Origin: an uncultured Clostridia bacterium
GTDB lineage: Bacteria > Bacillota > Clostridia > Oscillospirales > Acutalibacteraceae
Assembly: GCA_947302895.1 (NCBI GenBank)
Contig: CAMYWU010000082.1
Location: 1 to 6,753 of the forward strand
Reading direction: 5' to 3'
Length of the DNA stretch: 6,753 bases
Shown here: positions 1 through 6,556 of the stretch, piece after piece
Layout of the letters: the number at the start of each line of letters is the position of its first letter
Numbering within the stretch: position 1 is the first letter of the stretch
Translations under genes and position numbers: made by a program
Notes under the pieces: generated by a model
Seen by the model: only the letters and a program-made list of their open reading frames with translations
What the model was told of the DNA's origin: nothing
The model's database searches: none

Positions 1-231
1 TGTTTTCGGATTTTTGCTTTTTATTCTTTTTCCTGCAGCAAGTCCGGAATGATTATGCTGGGTTTGAACATCCATAATAATTAAATCAATTTTTCCTGAG
101 CTGCATATGTTTTCTGCTTCAAAGGCATCTTTTAATACCGCAACAACATTAAAATCATCGTCGCCTGCAAGCATACCTGAAATATGGTTCTGAATATAAA
201 TATTATCCTCAACAATAAGAGTGTTAATCAT
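1..231 (-). CDS. Response regulator, receiver domain (C-terminal part outside window)
   Basis: The first 77 codons of a CheY-like receiver domain are present; the reading frame is open to the window edge, so the gene is partial only because of the window. The N-terminus gives the usual beta1 strand and acidic pair (LIVEDN, E8-D9). The phospho-acceptor is probably D54, in the hydrophobic strand LIIMD. The segment after D54 (VQTQHNHSG) lacks the common Met-Pro but keeps the Gly of the gamma turn. Expected role: cytoplasmic phospho-acceptor for the adjacent kinase and, by analogy with partners of NarL-type kinases, a DNA-binding regulator with a LuxR-type HTH (HTH not seen here). The ATG at 231 overlaps the kinase stop codon as ATGA and has a strong GGGAGGAG site just upstream, so translation is likely coupled. 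The receiver call is firm; the output domain is inferred. Confidence 0.9.
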   Translation of the reverse strand, partial: MINTLIVEDNIYIQNHISGMLAGDDDFNVVAVLKDAFEAENICSSGKIDLIIMDVQTQHNHSGLAAGKRIKSKNPKT

Positions 232-1439
232 TTTGCTCCTCCCTTATTTATTCTAAGTATCAAGGCAAATTGACCGTTTGAAATAATCTCCATTTCATTT
301 CCCTGAGCTTCAAGCTTTTTCCTCAGTGAAGAAAGCCCTCCTCCCTCAATAATTTCGGCTTCGGGGGGAATGCCGTTATTTGTTATTATGACGGTATACT
401 GATTATCGTTTTCACTTATGTCAACAAAAACCCTGTTGCCCTTTGCATGGATAACGCAGTTTGTTAAGCATTCATCTATTGCACGAAAAACAATTTCCCT
501 TGAGCCTTCGAAGTCGGGGAATGCTCCGTTTATAACGAGCTCAACTCCCATTCCCTCTGCTTTTATTTGTGTTTCATAAAAATCCTTTTTGCCTGAGGGC
601 TTATTGTTTGAAAAATAACTAACCGCACCTTCAAGCAAAGCAAGCTGCTTATCAATATCCTCTGAATTGCTCTTGTTTATCAGATTTGAAATTTTTATCA
701 GGCTTGCTCCGATATCGTTGTGGATTTGCATTTTAAGGGACAGCGTTTCCTGTTCACGAATTCTGTCGGCGAGGCGTTCAAGCATTTTCTGAATTTCTTC
801 GTTTGTTTTTATCAGCCGTTTATTCTCCTCTTCAAGCTGACGGTTTGCTTCAAAAAGTTCGGTAACATCCTGAAGTGAAAGCTGAGTAAAGGCTGTAAGG
901 TTGGATTTGCTGAGCTGCCAAACGGTTTTATTGTTCAGTTTATAGAAATTCTCTGATAGCTTCTCAACCGAATCAAGCGCCTCATAAACATCATCAAGCG
1001 TTTGAGGATAGCGCTTAAGAATTGATGAAATAAGAGAGCTCATAGCATAGTTCATAAGAATTATTCTTGAATTCTCATCCGCAAAGCAAATGCCCGAATC
1101 AAGATTATCAAAAGCCTCTTTAACAGAATTCGGAGTAAGGCGCTCCCGATTCTTTCTTTGCTCTGTAAAAAATTTTATTATTGAGTAAATGATAAAGAAA
1201 ACACTTACGAAAATAACCGCAGGTATGGGAACGATTTTATAACGGTAATTTGAGCTTAAGGTCGAGCCTGAAACATATGATATAAACAAAATGAGAAGAA
1301 CAAATATCACAGCATCAGGCATACATTTTTTCAGCCTTCCTATTGATACATATTCATAAATCAAAAGCAGGAAAACAAATAACGCTGCAATGAAAAGCAG
1401 TCCCGAAATGCCATATTGAAAGGAGATGCCGTTAAACAT
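228..1439 (-). CDS. Membrane sensor histidine kinase, NarL/HisKA_3-like
   Basis: This is a 403-residue membrane kinase expected to phosphorylate the downstream response regulator. Three hydrophobic segments lie at about residues 12-31, 41-59 and 69-91. A PAS-like cytoplasmic segment follows at about 104-190 (SGICFADENSRIILMN), then a charged coiled coil at about 194-232. The likely phospho-His is H240 in KMQIHNDIGASL, which resembles the H-D-x-x-G-x-x-L box of NarL-type kinases. The ATPase domain shows an N box (ECLTNCVIHA, N327), a G1-like box reading NNGIPP (354-359) in place of the usual D-x-G, and a glycine-rich G2 region (EGGGLSSLRKKLEAQG, from about 365). I chose the ATG at 1439 (AGGAGG about 10 nt upstream) over an in-frame TTG at 1463, which would add 8 residues and read through that same ribosome site. 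It overlaps the upstream gene by 8 nt and the response regulator by 4 nt. The stimulus is unknown. Confidence 0.9.
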   Translation of the reverse strand: MFNGISFQYGISGLLFIAALFVFLLLIYEYVSIGRLKKCMPDAVIFVLLILFISYVSGSTLSSNYRYKIVPIPAVIFVSVFFIIYSIIKFFTEQRKNRERLTPNSVKEAFDNLDSGICFADENSRIILMNYAMSSLISSILKRYPQTLDDVYEALDSVEKLSENFYKLNNKTVWQLSKSNLTAFTQLSLQDVTELFEANRQLEEENKRLIKTNEEIQKMLERLADRIREQETLSLKMQIHNDIGASLIKISNLINKSNSEDIDKQLALLEGAVSYFSNNKPSGKKDFYETQIKAEGMGVELVINGAFPDFEGSREIVFRAIDECLTNCVIHAKGNRVFVDISENDNQYTVIITNNGIPPEAEIIEGGGLSSLRKKLEAQGNEMEIISNGQFALILRINKGGAK

Positions 1440-3093
1440 TTTTCTCGCCTCCTTCCGGCTCAAATATGAACTGGGTTGAGTCGTCGTATTCTATTTTTAA
1501 GTTCGGGTAGCGGGATAAGAGCTCTGAATAATCAGACTGTGAGTCAGCAAGAATATTTATTCTCAGTCTGCCCCCAACCTCGCAAAATCTGAAATTAATA
1601 TATTTTGCCTCATCGAGCAGGGCTTCAATAACATCTTCAAAAAAATCATATGCCTCAGAAAGCGTCTTGCCCGAAATACTGTTTTTATTCGTGCTTATAA
1701 GATAGCTGCCGTTAATTGAGAACAGTCTGAGTGCTCTGAAGCTCTCCGCAATTGCATTTGTAAGCATTAGCTCGGAAAACTCGCTTTCGTTTTCCATTGA
1801 AAGAACAAAGTTTTTGCGCCTCTTGATAAAGGTTCCGAAAACAACAATATGCGCCAGTATGCTTTGCTTTTCTTCATTTGTTTTTGCAACCTTGTATTGC
1901 TGCATATATGCTTCAATTTTATCAAGCTGAGCCTGAGTTTTTTTCTGCAGAAGGTCATAAAGTCTGTTTTGCTCGGCAATAGCTTTATGTGTTGCCTCTT
2001 TTTCATATTCAAGCTCAAGGAATGCCTTTCTGTCCTCAAGCTCCTCGCGCCGTTCCTTCAAAGTTTCGTATATGCTCAGCAGCTCGGAAATATCCTCGCT
2101 CCATACAGCCATTCCGCCTTTGATTTCAATGGTGTGAACTCTGTTTTTTTCATCAATTATTATTGGCTTGTTAATTGCGCTTTTTATAATTTCTGTATCA
2201 ATATCTTCACTTGTTTTTGAGCGGTATTTAACATTATAGCTTTTATCAAGAATCTGAATGGGTGTGTTTACCGATGATGTAAGCAATTCAAAATAACGGG
2301 AATTTGAACGGATTAGTCCGCAATAAATACAGCTTTCAAAGAATGCAGCAAAAACAAGGCAGAATACAACCGTAACATCTCCGAGATATTTTATAACAAA
2401 TTCTGCTCTTGAAGCGTATAAAATACCGTACAGTATTGCAAAAGCAAAGGGAATGAAGGATATAGCTGTCTTTTTATTCGGCTTTTTCAGCTTTTTTATC
2501 ATAGTTAAAAACGAAATTGCCGATAATAGATATACCCATGCGGTTGAGGTATAATAAAGCCAGCCGTAGTTATAGTCGTTGTGGTTGCTTATATCCTTAA
2601 AGATAAAAGCAAAATGATGAATGTCGTTTGTTAATATGAGCGCAATCAGAATAAAGGTTAAAGCGCATATAAGCCACATATATTTAGGAGCCCGGTAGTC
2701 CTCCTCCTTATCAAGAAAAATAGATATGTAAACTCCGAGCAGAGGAACTGTCATCATGGGGATATAATACATATACCATAAAAACCTCAGTAAATCCGGA
2801 TGAAGAACATATCGATAACGGAATTCTCTGATAACAAGCCAGAAAACCATCAGCATGGCAATCGCTGTCAGCATTCTGCGTACCTTTGGCTGCATAACAC
2901 GTCTGCTTACGGTAACGCCCCAGAGGGAAAGAATACCGATATATATGAATATTCTTATATAATTCAGAAGCTTATCGAAAAAAGGCGGAATGGTAGGAAC
3001 GGTTAAGATAATATAACGGCAAAGAATTGCAGCAACAATAAAAAGTGCTGATAAAACCAAGCTTTTATATATTCGGCTTCCCCTTGTTTTCAT
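1432..3093 (-). CDS. 7TMR-HisK-type membrane sensor with degenerate kinase region
   Basis: This 553-residue protein has an N-terminal membrane domain with about eight hydrophobic segments (roughly 12-32, 46-64, 76-91, 103-126, 138-154, 178-199, 211-228, 238-260). The TNDIHHFAF motif at 155-163 is typical of HisKA_7TM N-terminal sensor domains. A PAS-like stretch follows (about 268-337), then a long charged coiled coil (338-375) and a helical region resembling a DHp domain (NRLYDLLQKKTQAQLDKI, 376-393, and IKRRKNF, 423-429). No H-box with a phosphorylatable His is visible there. The last about 110 residues look like a remnant ATPase fold without N, G1 or G2 boxes. It is therefore more likely a sensor or allosteric partner of the adjacent kinase than an active kinase. 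It is first in the operon; its ATG at 3093 is preceded by AAGGCGGTGA, one mismatch from a perfect Shine-Dalgarno. The family resemblance is recalled, not searched. Confidence 0.82.
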   Translation of the reverse strand: MKTRGSRIYKSLVLSALFIVAAILCRYIILTVPTIPPFFDKLLNYIRIFIYIGILSLWGVTVSRRVMQPKVRRMLTAIAMLMVFWLVIREFRYRYVLHPDLLRFLWYMYYIPMMTVPLLGVYISIFLDKEEDYRAPKYMWLICALTFILIALILTNDIHHFAFIFKDISNHNDYNYGWLYYTSTAWVYLLSAISFLTMIKKLKKPNKKTAISFIPFAFAILYGILYASRAEFVIKYLGDVTVVFCLVFAAFFESCIYCGLIRSNSRYFELLTSSVNTPIQILDKSYNVKYRSKTSEDIDTEIIKSAINKPIIIDEKNRVHTIEIKGGMAVWSEDISELLSIYETLKERREELEDRKAFLELEYEKEATHKAIAEQNRLYDLLQKKTQAQLDKIEAYMQQYKVAKTNEEKQSILAHIVVFGTFIKRRKNFVLSMENESEFSELMLTNAIAESFRALRLFSINGSYLISTNKNSISGKTLSEAYDFFEDVIEALLDEAKYINFRFCEVGGRLRINILADSQSDYSELLSRYPNLKIEYDDSTQFIFEPEGGEKNV

Positions 3094-3123
3094 ATCATCA
3101 CCGCCTTTTAAACCGATAGTTTC

Positions 3124-3152
3124 AGTATAGCAGAATAAAAGAACTTCTTCAA
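3124..3152 (-). promoter_or_regulatory. Sigma-A-type promoter of the sensor operon
   Basis: On the minus strand a -35 TTGAAG (3152-3147) and a -10 TATACT (3129-3124) are separated by exactly 17 nt. The start of transcription would fall near 3117, leaving a leader of about 24 nt before the ATG at 3093. This is inferred from consensus matching only. Confidence 0.7.
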
Positions 3153-3160
3153 CTTAAATT

Positions 3161-3199
3161 TATCAATATTAGTGTTGATATAACATATCAACTGTGATA
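3161..3199. promoter_or_regulatory. Cluster of TATCAA/TTGATA inverted repeats (candidate operator)
   Basis: Four half-sites alternate in orientation: TATCAA (3161-3166), TTGATA (3175-3180), TATCAA (3186-3191) and a partial TGATA (3195-3199). The best dyad is TTGATAT-AAC-ATATCAA (3175-3191), with 7-bp perfect arms and a 3-bp centre. A second dyad, TATCAA-8 nt-TTGATA (3161-3180), is centred about 40 bp upstream of the predicted rightward start. The cluster covers the -35 and spacer of the rightward promoter and lies upstream of the leftward one. The binding protein is unknown; candidates are the divergent NarL-type response regulator or a repressor encoded elsewhere. Confidence 0.6.
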
Positions 3200-3203
3200 C
3201 AAT
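3175..3203 (+). promoter_or_regulatory. Sigma-A-type promoter of the dehydrogenase operon
   Basis: A -35 TTGATA (3175-3180) and a -10 TACAAT (3198-3203) are separated by exactly 17 nt, with TG one base short of a canonical extended -10. The expected start is near 3210, giving a leader of about 24 nt. GGGAGG (3220-3225) precedes the ATG at 3234. The -35 hexamer is itself one arm of an inverted repeat, so a protein bound to that repeat would compete with or contact RNA polymerase. Confidence 0.75.
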
Positions 3204-3233
3204 TTCTGCGAAATAACACGGGAGGCAAGAAAT

Positions 3234-4430
3234 ATGAAAACGAATGCAACCTATTTTGTTAATGATGAAAAACAGCCGCTAAGATACGGCGAGATAAATT
3301 TAATCAACCCCAAAAGAAAGAGGCTCAGAGGTGAGAAAGCCAAGGAGGGAATAGAGGCAATTCCTGTTTTTTGCGGCTTCTGCGGAACTGATTTAGAGCT
3401 TATGCGTATGGGTCAGAGGGGCGAGCTCTGCCCGAAATTTCCCGAGGGCGAAAACAGACTTATCAACGGCCACGAGGGCGTTGTTTGGGTTCCGTCGCAG
3501 AATCGCTTTGCAATTGTTTTAATCCGAGGCGGAGACAGCTACGACCCAACCCGTTTCACCGAGGATGAAACATATTTTGAATATGGCTGCGATGGTGCGG
3601 ACGGTTTGTTTTCGGATAAAAACTATTTCAATCCCGATATGCTTCTTTATCTTCCAAAGGAATATGAGGGAATGAAAAAGCTTCCCGTTGACCTTGCAAA
3701 AAGGCTTGTTTTCTGCGACCCGTATGCCTGCGCAATTTTCCAGGAGGAAAGAATGCGTGATATCGGAAGCGCTCAGAATTTCCGTGTTGTTATGGCAAGG
3801 GAAAAATGCTCCGAGGAAGAGGCAAGAAAGATTGCAACCGAGGAAACCTTTAAAAACACGGTTATCTACGGTCTTGGAACAACGGGCTTATTCATCGGCG
3901 ACCAGATAAGAAGAAAACATCCCGAAGCAAAAATACTCTTCGTTGCAAGAAGCGGCGGAGATAGCGATAAGGTTAGATTTGCAAAAGAGGTTATCGGCGC
4001 TGATTATCTTTGCGCAGGAAATCTCAGCGAGGAAGAGGCTGCAAAGGCAATCAAGGATTATTTCGGCGCTCCTGCAAGCTGTTTCGTCGGAACAAGCGGC
4101 AATGCAGTTGAACACAGAGTTGCCTTTGAACACGGCGCACTCGGCTGCAACGGTATTTACGACAGCTTTTCGCTCGGCCCGAAGGTTACATACGACACAA
4201 TGCCCTTCGGCTTCAAAAATCAGGTTATCTTGGCTTCAATCAATTTCACTCAGAAGCATATGGAGGAGGCTATCGAAATCCTCTCAAAGAGCCGCTTCGG
4301 CGAGGTTGTTGAGCTTATTGATAAGGATGAATTTATCAAAGACCCGATTGATGCATACTTGAATAAAATCTATTCCAAGGCAGCGCCGCTTAAAACTGCG
4401 GTTGTTTGGAATAAAGAATATATGGAATAG
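3234..4430 (+). CDS. Glucose-dehydrogenase-like MDR oxidoreductase
   Basis: This is a 398-residue medium-chain dehydrogenase most like the archaeal-type glucose 1-dehydrogenase group, which oxidises an aldose to its lactone with NAD(P)+. The catalytic zinc site is recognisable: CGFCGTDLE (C50) and GHE (H80-E81), with CDPYA (D162-P163) where the fourth ligand usually sits. The 30-residue stretch between C50 and H80 is also arranged as in that group. The structural-zinc lobe has lost its four cysteines (about residues 95-130). A Rossmann motif GLGTTG lies at 213-218 and beta2 ends in ARSGG (238-242), with no Asp/Glu, which hints at NADP preference. An extra, charged segment at about 172-206 precedes the Rossmann fold. 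It is the first gene of the rightward operon, 30 nt after the predicted -10. The MDR fold is secure; the sugar and even the sugar-lactone reaction are inferred. Confidence 0.85.
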   Translation: MKTNATYFVNDEKQPLRYGEINLINPKRKRLRGEKAKEGIEAIPVFCGFCGTDLELMRMGQRGELCPKFPEGENRLINGHEGVVWVPSQNRFAIVLIRGGDSYDPTRFTEDETYFEYGCDGADGLFSDKNYFNPDMLLYLPKEYEGMKKLPVDLAKRLVFCDPYACAIFQEERMRDIGSAQNFRVVMAREKCSEEEARKIATEETFKNTVIYGLGTTGLFIGDQIRRKHPEAKILFVARSGGDSDKVRFAKEVIGADYLCAGNLSEEEAAKAIKDYFGAPASCFVGTSGNAVEHRVAFEHGALGCNGIYDSFSLGPKVTYDTMPFGFKNQVILASINFTQKHMEEAIEILSKSRFGEVVELIDKDEFIKDPIDAYLNKIYSKAAPLKTAVVWNKEYME

Positions 4431-4460
4431 TTAAGAGTTAAGAATTAAGAGTTAAGAGTT
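4431..4460. repeat. Heptamer array A (TTAAGAG x4)
   Basis: Four consecutive 7-mers start directly after the stop codon: TTAAGAG (4431-4437), TTAAGAA (4438-4444), TTAAGAG (4445-4451) and TTAAGAG (4452-4458), followed by a partial TT. Only one base in 28 deviates. The unit does not continue into the coding sequence. Confidence 0.9.
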
Positions 4461-4512
4461 TTTGTTTCTCGCTTTGCTCGGTCAAATATAATATGCCGAC
4501 CGCAGGTCCCGC
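4461..4512. repeat. CG-rich core between heptamer arrays A and B
   Basis: This 52-bp spacer has TCTCGCTTTGCTCGG (4467-4481) and an inverted repeat CGGTC (4479-4483) / GACCG (4498-4502) around an AT-rich 14-nt loop. It ends in GCAGGTCCCGC. With its two flanking heptamer arrays it has the look of a compact intergenic repeat element. No coding potential or intrinsic terminator is seen, so the operon probably reads through it. Confidence 0.5.
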
Positions 4513-4547
4513 AACTCTTCACTCTTCACTTTTCATTTTTCACTTAT
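4513..4547. repeat. Heptamer array B (CACTCTT x5, degenerate)
   Basis: Five 7-mers run in register: AACTCTT (4513-4519), CACTCTT (4520-4526), CACTTTT (4527-4533), CATTTTT (4534-4540) and CACTTAT (4541-4547). The array stops three bases before the AAGGAG ribosome site (4550-4555) of the next gene. Divergence grows towards the gene. Confidence 0.85.
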
Positions 4548-4562
4548 ATAAGGAGAATAGTT

Positions 4563-5585
4563 ATGAAAGCAGTTCAGATAACAGAGCCTTTTGATATTAA
4601 GGTTGTTCAGAAAGAAGAAATCAAGGCAAATGAGGGCGAGGCGCTCCTCAAGGTGCTTTACTGCGGCATTTGCGGTGCGGATGTTGCTTCATACACAGGA
4701 AATCAGCCGTTTACAACATATCCCCGTATTCCCGGCCATGAATTTTCAGCAATGATTGTTGAAATCCCCGAGAACGACAGAGGACTTAAGGCTGGCGATG
4801 TTGTAACTTGCAATCCGTATTTCAACTGCGGTGAATGCTATGCATGCAAAAGAGGAATTGTAAACGCCTGCCACGATAACCAGACTATGGGCGTTCAGAG
4901 AGACGGAAGCTTTCAGGATTATATCTCAATGCCGATTGAAAGAATTATTGACGGCAAGGGACTCACCGCAAAGGAGCTTGCTCTTATTGAGCCGTTTTCT
5001 ATTTCTGCTCATGCGCTTTCAAGAGCCGAGGTTAAGGAAGGGGATAACCTTCTTATTATGGGCGCAGGTCCCATCGGACTTTTTGCTCTTATCAATTCTA
5101 AGGCAATGGGCGCAAGAGTTGCAATTGCCGACCTTCTTGAAAGCCGTCTTAATCTTGCAAGGGAATACGGCGCAGACCTCATTATCAACAATAAAGAGGA
5201 TGATTTTGAAGAGAAGTGCAAGGAGTTTACAAACGGCCAGGGCTTTGATGTTTGCGTTGAAGCTTGCGGCGCTCCCGTTACCTTCCTTTCCTGTATAGAT
5301 GCAGCCGCTCACGGCGCAAATATCATTCTCATCGGCAACGGCAAGAGAGAAACAACCTTCGTTCACTCAATTCTTCTTAAAAAAGAGCTCAATGTTTTCG
5401 GAAGCAGAAACGCTTTCACAAAGGATTTTGAGGAGCTTATAGACCTCGTTTCCTCGGGCAAGGTTGACGTTCTTAAAATGATTAGCGGTGTTTATAAGGC
5501 TGAGGATGCAAAACAGGCTTTCGACGCTCTTGCAAACAACGACGGCTCACTTGCAAAATTATTAATCGAATTCAACGAGGAATAA
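4563..5585 (+). CDS. Zinc MDR dehydrogenase, LgoD/RspB-like (polyol/aldonate 5-dehydrogenase type)
   Basis: This 340-residue enzyme is a complete zinc-containing medium-chain dehydrogenase. Catalytic zinc ligands are C37 (CGICGAD), H59-E60 (GHE) and E143 (LIEPF). Structural zinc is held by C89, C92, C95 and C103. The NAD-binding motif is GAGPIG (167-172), and D190 at the end of beta2 favours NAD+. Several stretches recall the L-galactonate oxidoreductase YjjN/LgoD: GNQPF..YPR..GHE (46-60), IEPF.ISAHA (142-151) and KKE...GSRNA..KDF (273-289). That family oxidises an aldonate to a keto-aldonate such as tagaturonate. The closest substrate cannot be fixed: idonate, galactonate or a sorbitol-like polyol are all possible. 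AAGGAG lies 7 nt before the ATG. It is the middle gene of the operon, separated by a 132-bp repeat-rich gap from the first and 68 bp from the third. Confidence 0.88.
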   Translation: MKAVQITEPFDIKVVQKEEIKANEGEALLKVLYCGICGADVASYTGNQPFTTYPRIPGHEFSAMIVEIPENDRGLKAGDVVTCNPYFNCGECYACKRGIVNACHDNQTMGVQRDGSFQDYISMPIERIIDGKGLTAKELALIEPFSISAHALSRAEVKEGDNLLIMGAGPIGLFALINSKAMGARVAIADLLESRLNLAREYGADLIINNKEDDFEEKCKEFTNGQGFDVCVEACGAPVTFLSCIDAAAHGANIILIGNGKRETTFVHSILLKKELNVFGSRNAFTKDFEELIDLVSSGKVDVLKMISGVYKAEDAKQAFDALANNDGSLAKLLIEFNEE

Positions 5586-5653
5586 AATCAAAGCGAAGCG
5601 AACCTGCCCTAACACCTGAAACCTAACACCTAACACCTAAAAAGGAAATAACT
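5586..5653. repeat. Heptamer array C (CCTAACA x5) merging into a ribosome site
   Basis: The gap starts with a CG-rich tail, AAAGCGAAGCGAACCTGC (5590-5607). Five 7-mers follow in register: CCTAACA (5608-5614), CCTGAAA (5615-5621), CCTAACA (5622-5628), CCTAACA (5629-5635) and CCTAAAA (5636-5642). The last unit supplies the 5' part of the AAAAAGG ribosome site (5639-5645) for the ATG at 5654, a rather weak Shine-Dalgarno (AAAGG). No promoter or terminator is seen. Confidence 0.88.
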
Positions 5654-6523
5654 ATGATTATTGACGCACACGCTCACCTCTGGAAAACCCAGACGGGAAG
5701 AAGGGATAACAACCCCGTAAGAACGCTTGAAAACGGACTTTCCGATTTCGGCGGCGAAATAAAGCAGATGATGCCGCCGTATATGTTAAACGGTGAAAAC
5801 TCGCCCGAAATGCTTATTGCCAATATGAACTACGCAGGCGTTAACGGCGCAGTTATTGTAACCGAGGTTATGGACGGCAATCAAAACGATTATTTCAAAT
5901 CAGCAAAAGCAAAATACCCGGAAAGGCTCAAGGTTTGCGCCTTCTATGATGACGGCGACCCCTGGACAATTGAGGGCTTCGACGGAATTAAGATTTGTGC
6001 CTGCAAGCTTAAACAGCCCGGTATTGAGAGACATATTGAGGTTTTTGAAAAGGCAAACGAGCAAAACAAATTCGTTTGCATCGAGCTTGAGGACGGCGAT
6101 GCTCAGGTTGGCGAAATGAAGGAAATTATTCAGCAGTTTCCCGATTTAAAGATTGCCATAGGTCATTTCGGAATGGTAACAAGGAAGAACTGGCAAAAAC
6201 AAATTGAGCTTGCAAGATATAAGAATGTCTTTGTTGAAAGCGGCGGAATAACCTGGCTTTTCAACGAGGAATTCTATCCCTATCCCTCAGCGATTAAAGC
6301 AATCAACGAGGCGGCGGATATCTGCGGCTTTGATAAATTGATGTGGGGCAGCGATTACCCCAGAACAATGGTTGAAATAACCTATAAAATGAGCTATGAT
6401 TTCGTAACAAAATCAAAGGAAATAAGCGAGGAAAACAAAGCAAAATTCCTCTTTGAAAACGCAAAGAGCTTCTACGGCTTTGAAAACCTCCCAACTCTTC
6501 CAAAAATTGAAAATATGCTATAA
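5654..6523 (+). CDS. Amidohydrolase (Amidohydro_2 type), probable sugar lactonase
   Basis: This 289-residue protein has the features of a compact TIM-barrel metal hydrolase of the Amidohydro_2/COG3618-like type, a group that includes L-fucono- and L-rhamnono-lactonases. The N-terminus carries D-x-H-x-H (D4, H6, H8 in DAHAHLW). Later barrel strands give H171 (IGHFG) and D234 (WGSDYPRTM), the expected metal or catalytic Asp near the C-terminus. At the strand-5 position, where many amidohydrolases have His, it reads CIELEDG (E144). There is no signal peptide, so it should act in the cytosol. Length is normal for the family. It is the last gene of the operon, ending one base before a strong terminator. 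Next to two sugar-type dehydrogenases, hydrolysis of an aldonolactone is the most economical role. Decarboxylase or another hydrolase activity of the same superfamily remains possible. Confidence 0.82.
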   Translation: MIIDAHAHLWKTQTGRRDNNPVRTLENGLSDFGGEIKQMMPPYMLNGENSPEMLIANMNYAGVNGAVIVTEVMDGNQNDYFKSAKAKYPERLKVCAFYDDGDPWTIEGFDGIKICACKLKQPGIERHIEVFEKANEQNKFVCIELEDGDAQVGEMKEIIQQFPDLKIAIGHFGMVTRKNWQKQIELARYKNVFVESGGITWLFNEEFYPYPSAIKAINEAADICGFDKLMWGSDYPRTMVEITYKMSYDFVTKSKEISEENKAKFLFENAKSFYGFENLPTLPKIENML

Positions 6524-6556
6524 AAAAATCCCCTGCAAATTAAGCAGGGGATTTTT
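6524..6556 (+). terminator. Intrinsic terminator of the catabolic operon
   Basis: A perfect 13-bp stem, AAAAATCCCCTGC (6524-6536) and GCAGGGGATTTTT (6544-6556), closes a 7-nt loop, AAATTAA. It begins immediately after the TAA stop. With A-tract and T-tract on the two sides it should work in both directions. Confidence 0.93.

Noticed and set aside
1440..1463. TTG start giving the histidine kinase 8 more residues
   Set aside because: The extension would read through the AGGAGG ribosome site that serves the ATG at 1439, and the ATG gives the usual short overlap with the upstream gene.
1849..2220. 123-codon plus-strand open frame antisense to the 7TM sensor gene
   Set aside because: It is hydrophobic and Phe/Leu/Cys-rich because it is the complement of a charged coiled-coil coding region. 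No promoter or ribosome site supports it.
3943..4362. 139-codon open frame inside the first dehydrogenase gene (+ strand)
   Set aside because: It is out of frame within a conserved MDR enzyme, has no good ribosome site, and its translation is Arg/Ser/Ala-rich as expected for a shadow frame.
4487..4492. TATAAT in the core between heptamer arrays as an internal promoter
   Set aside because: No -35 hexamer lies at 16-18 nt upstream (the nearest TTGCTC is only 7 nt away), so a promoter is not supported.
4431..4547. CRISPR array
   Set aside because: The units are 7 bp with no spacers between them and differ between arrays, unlike CRISPR repeats.
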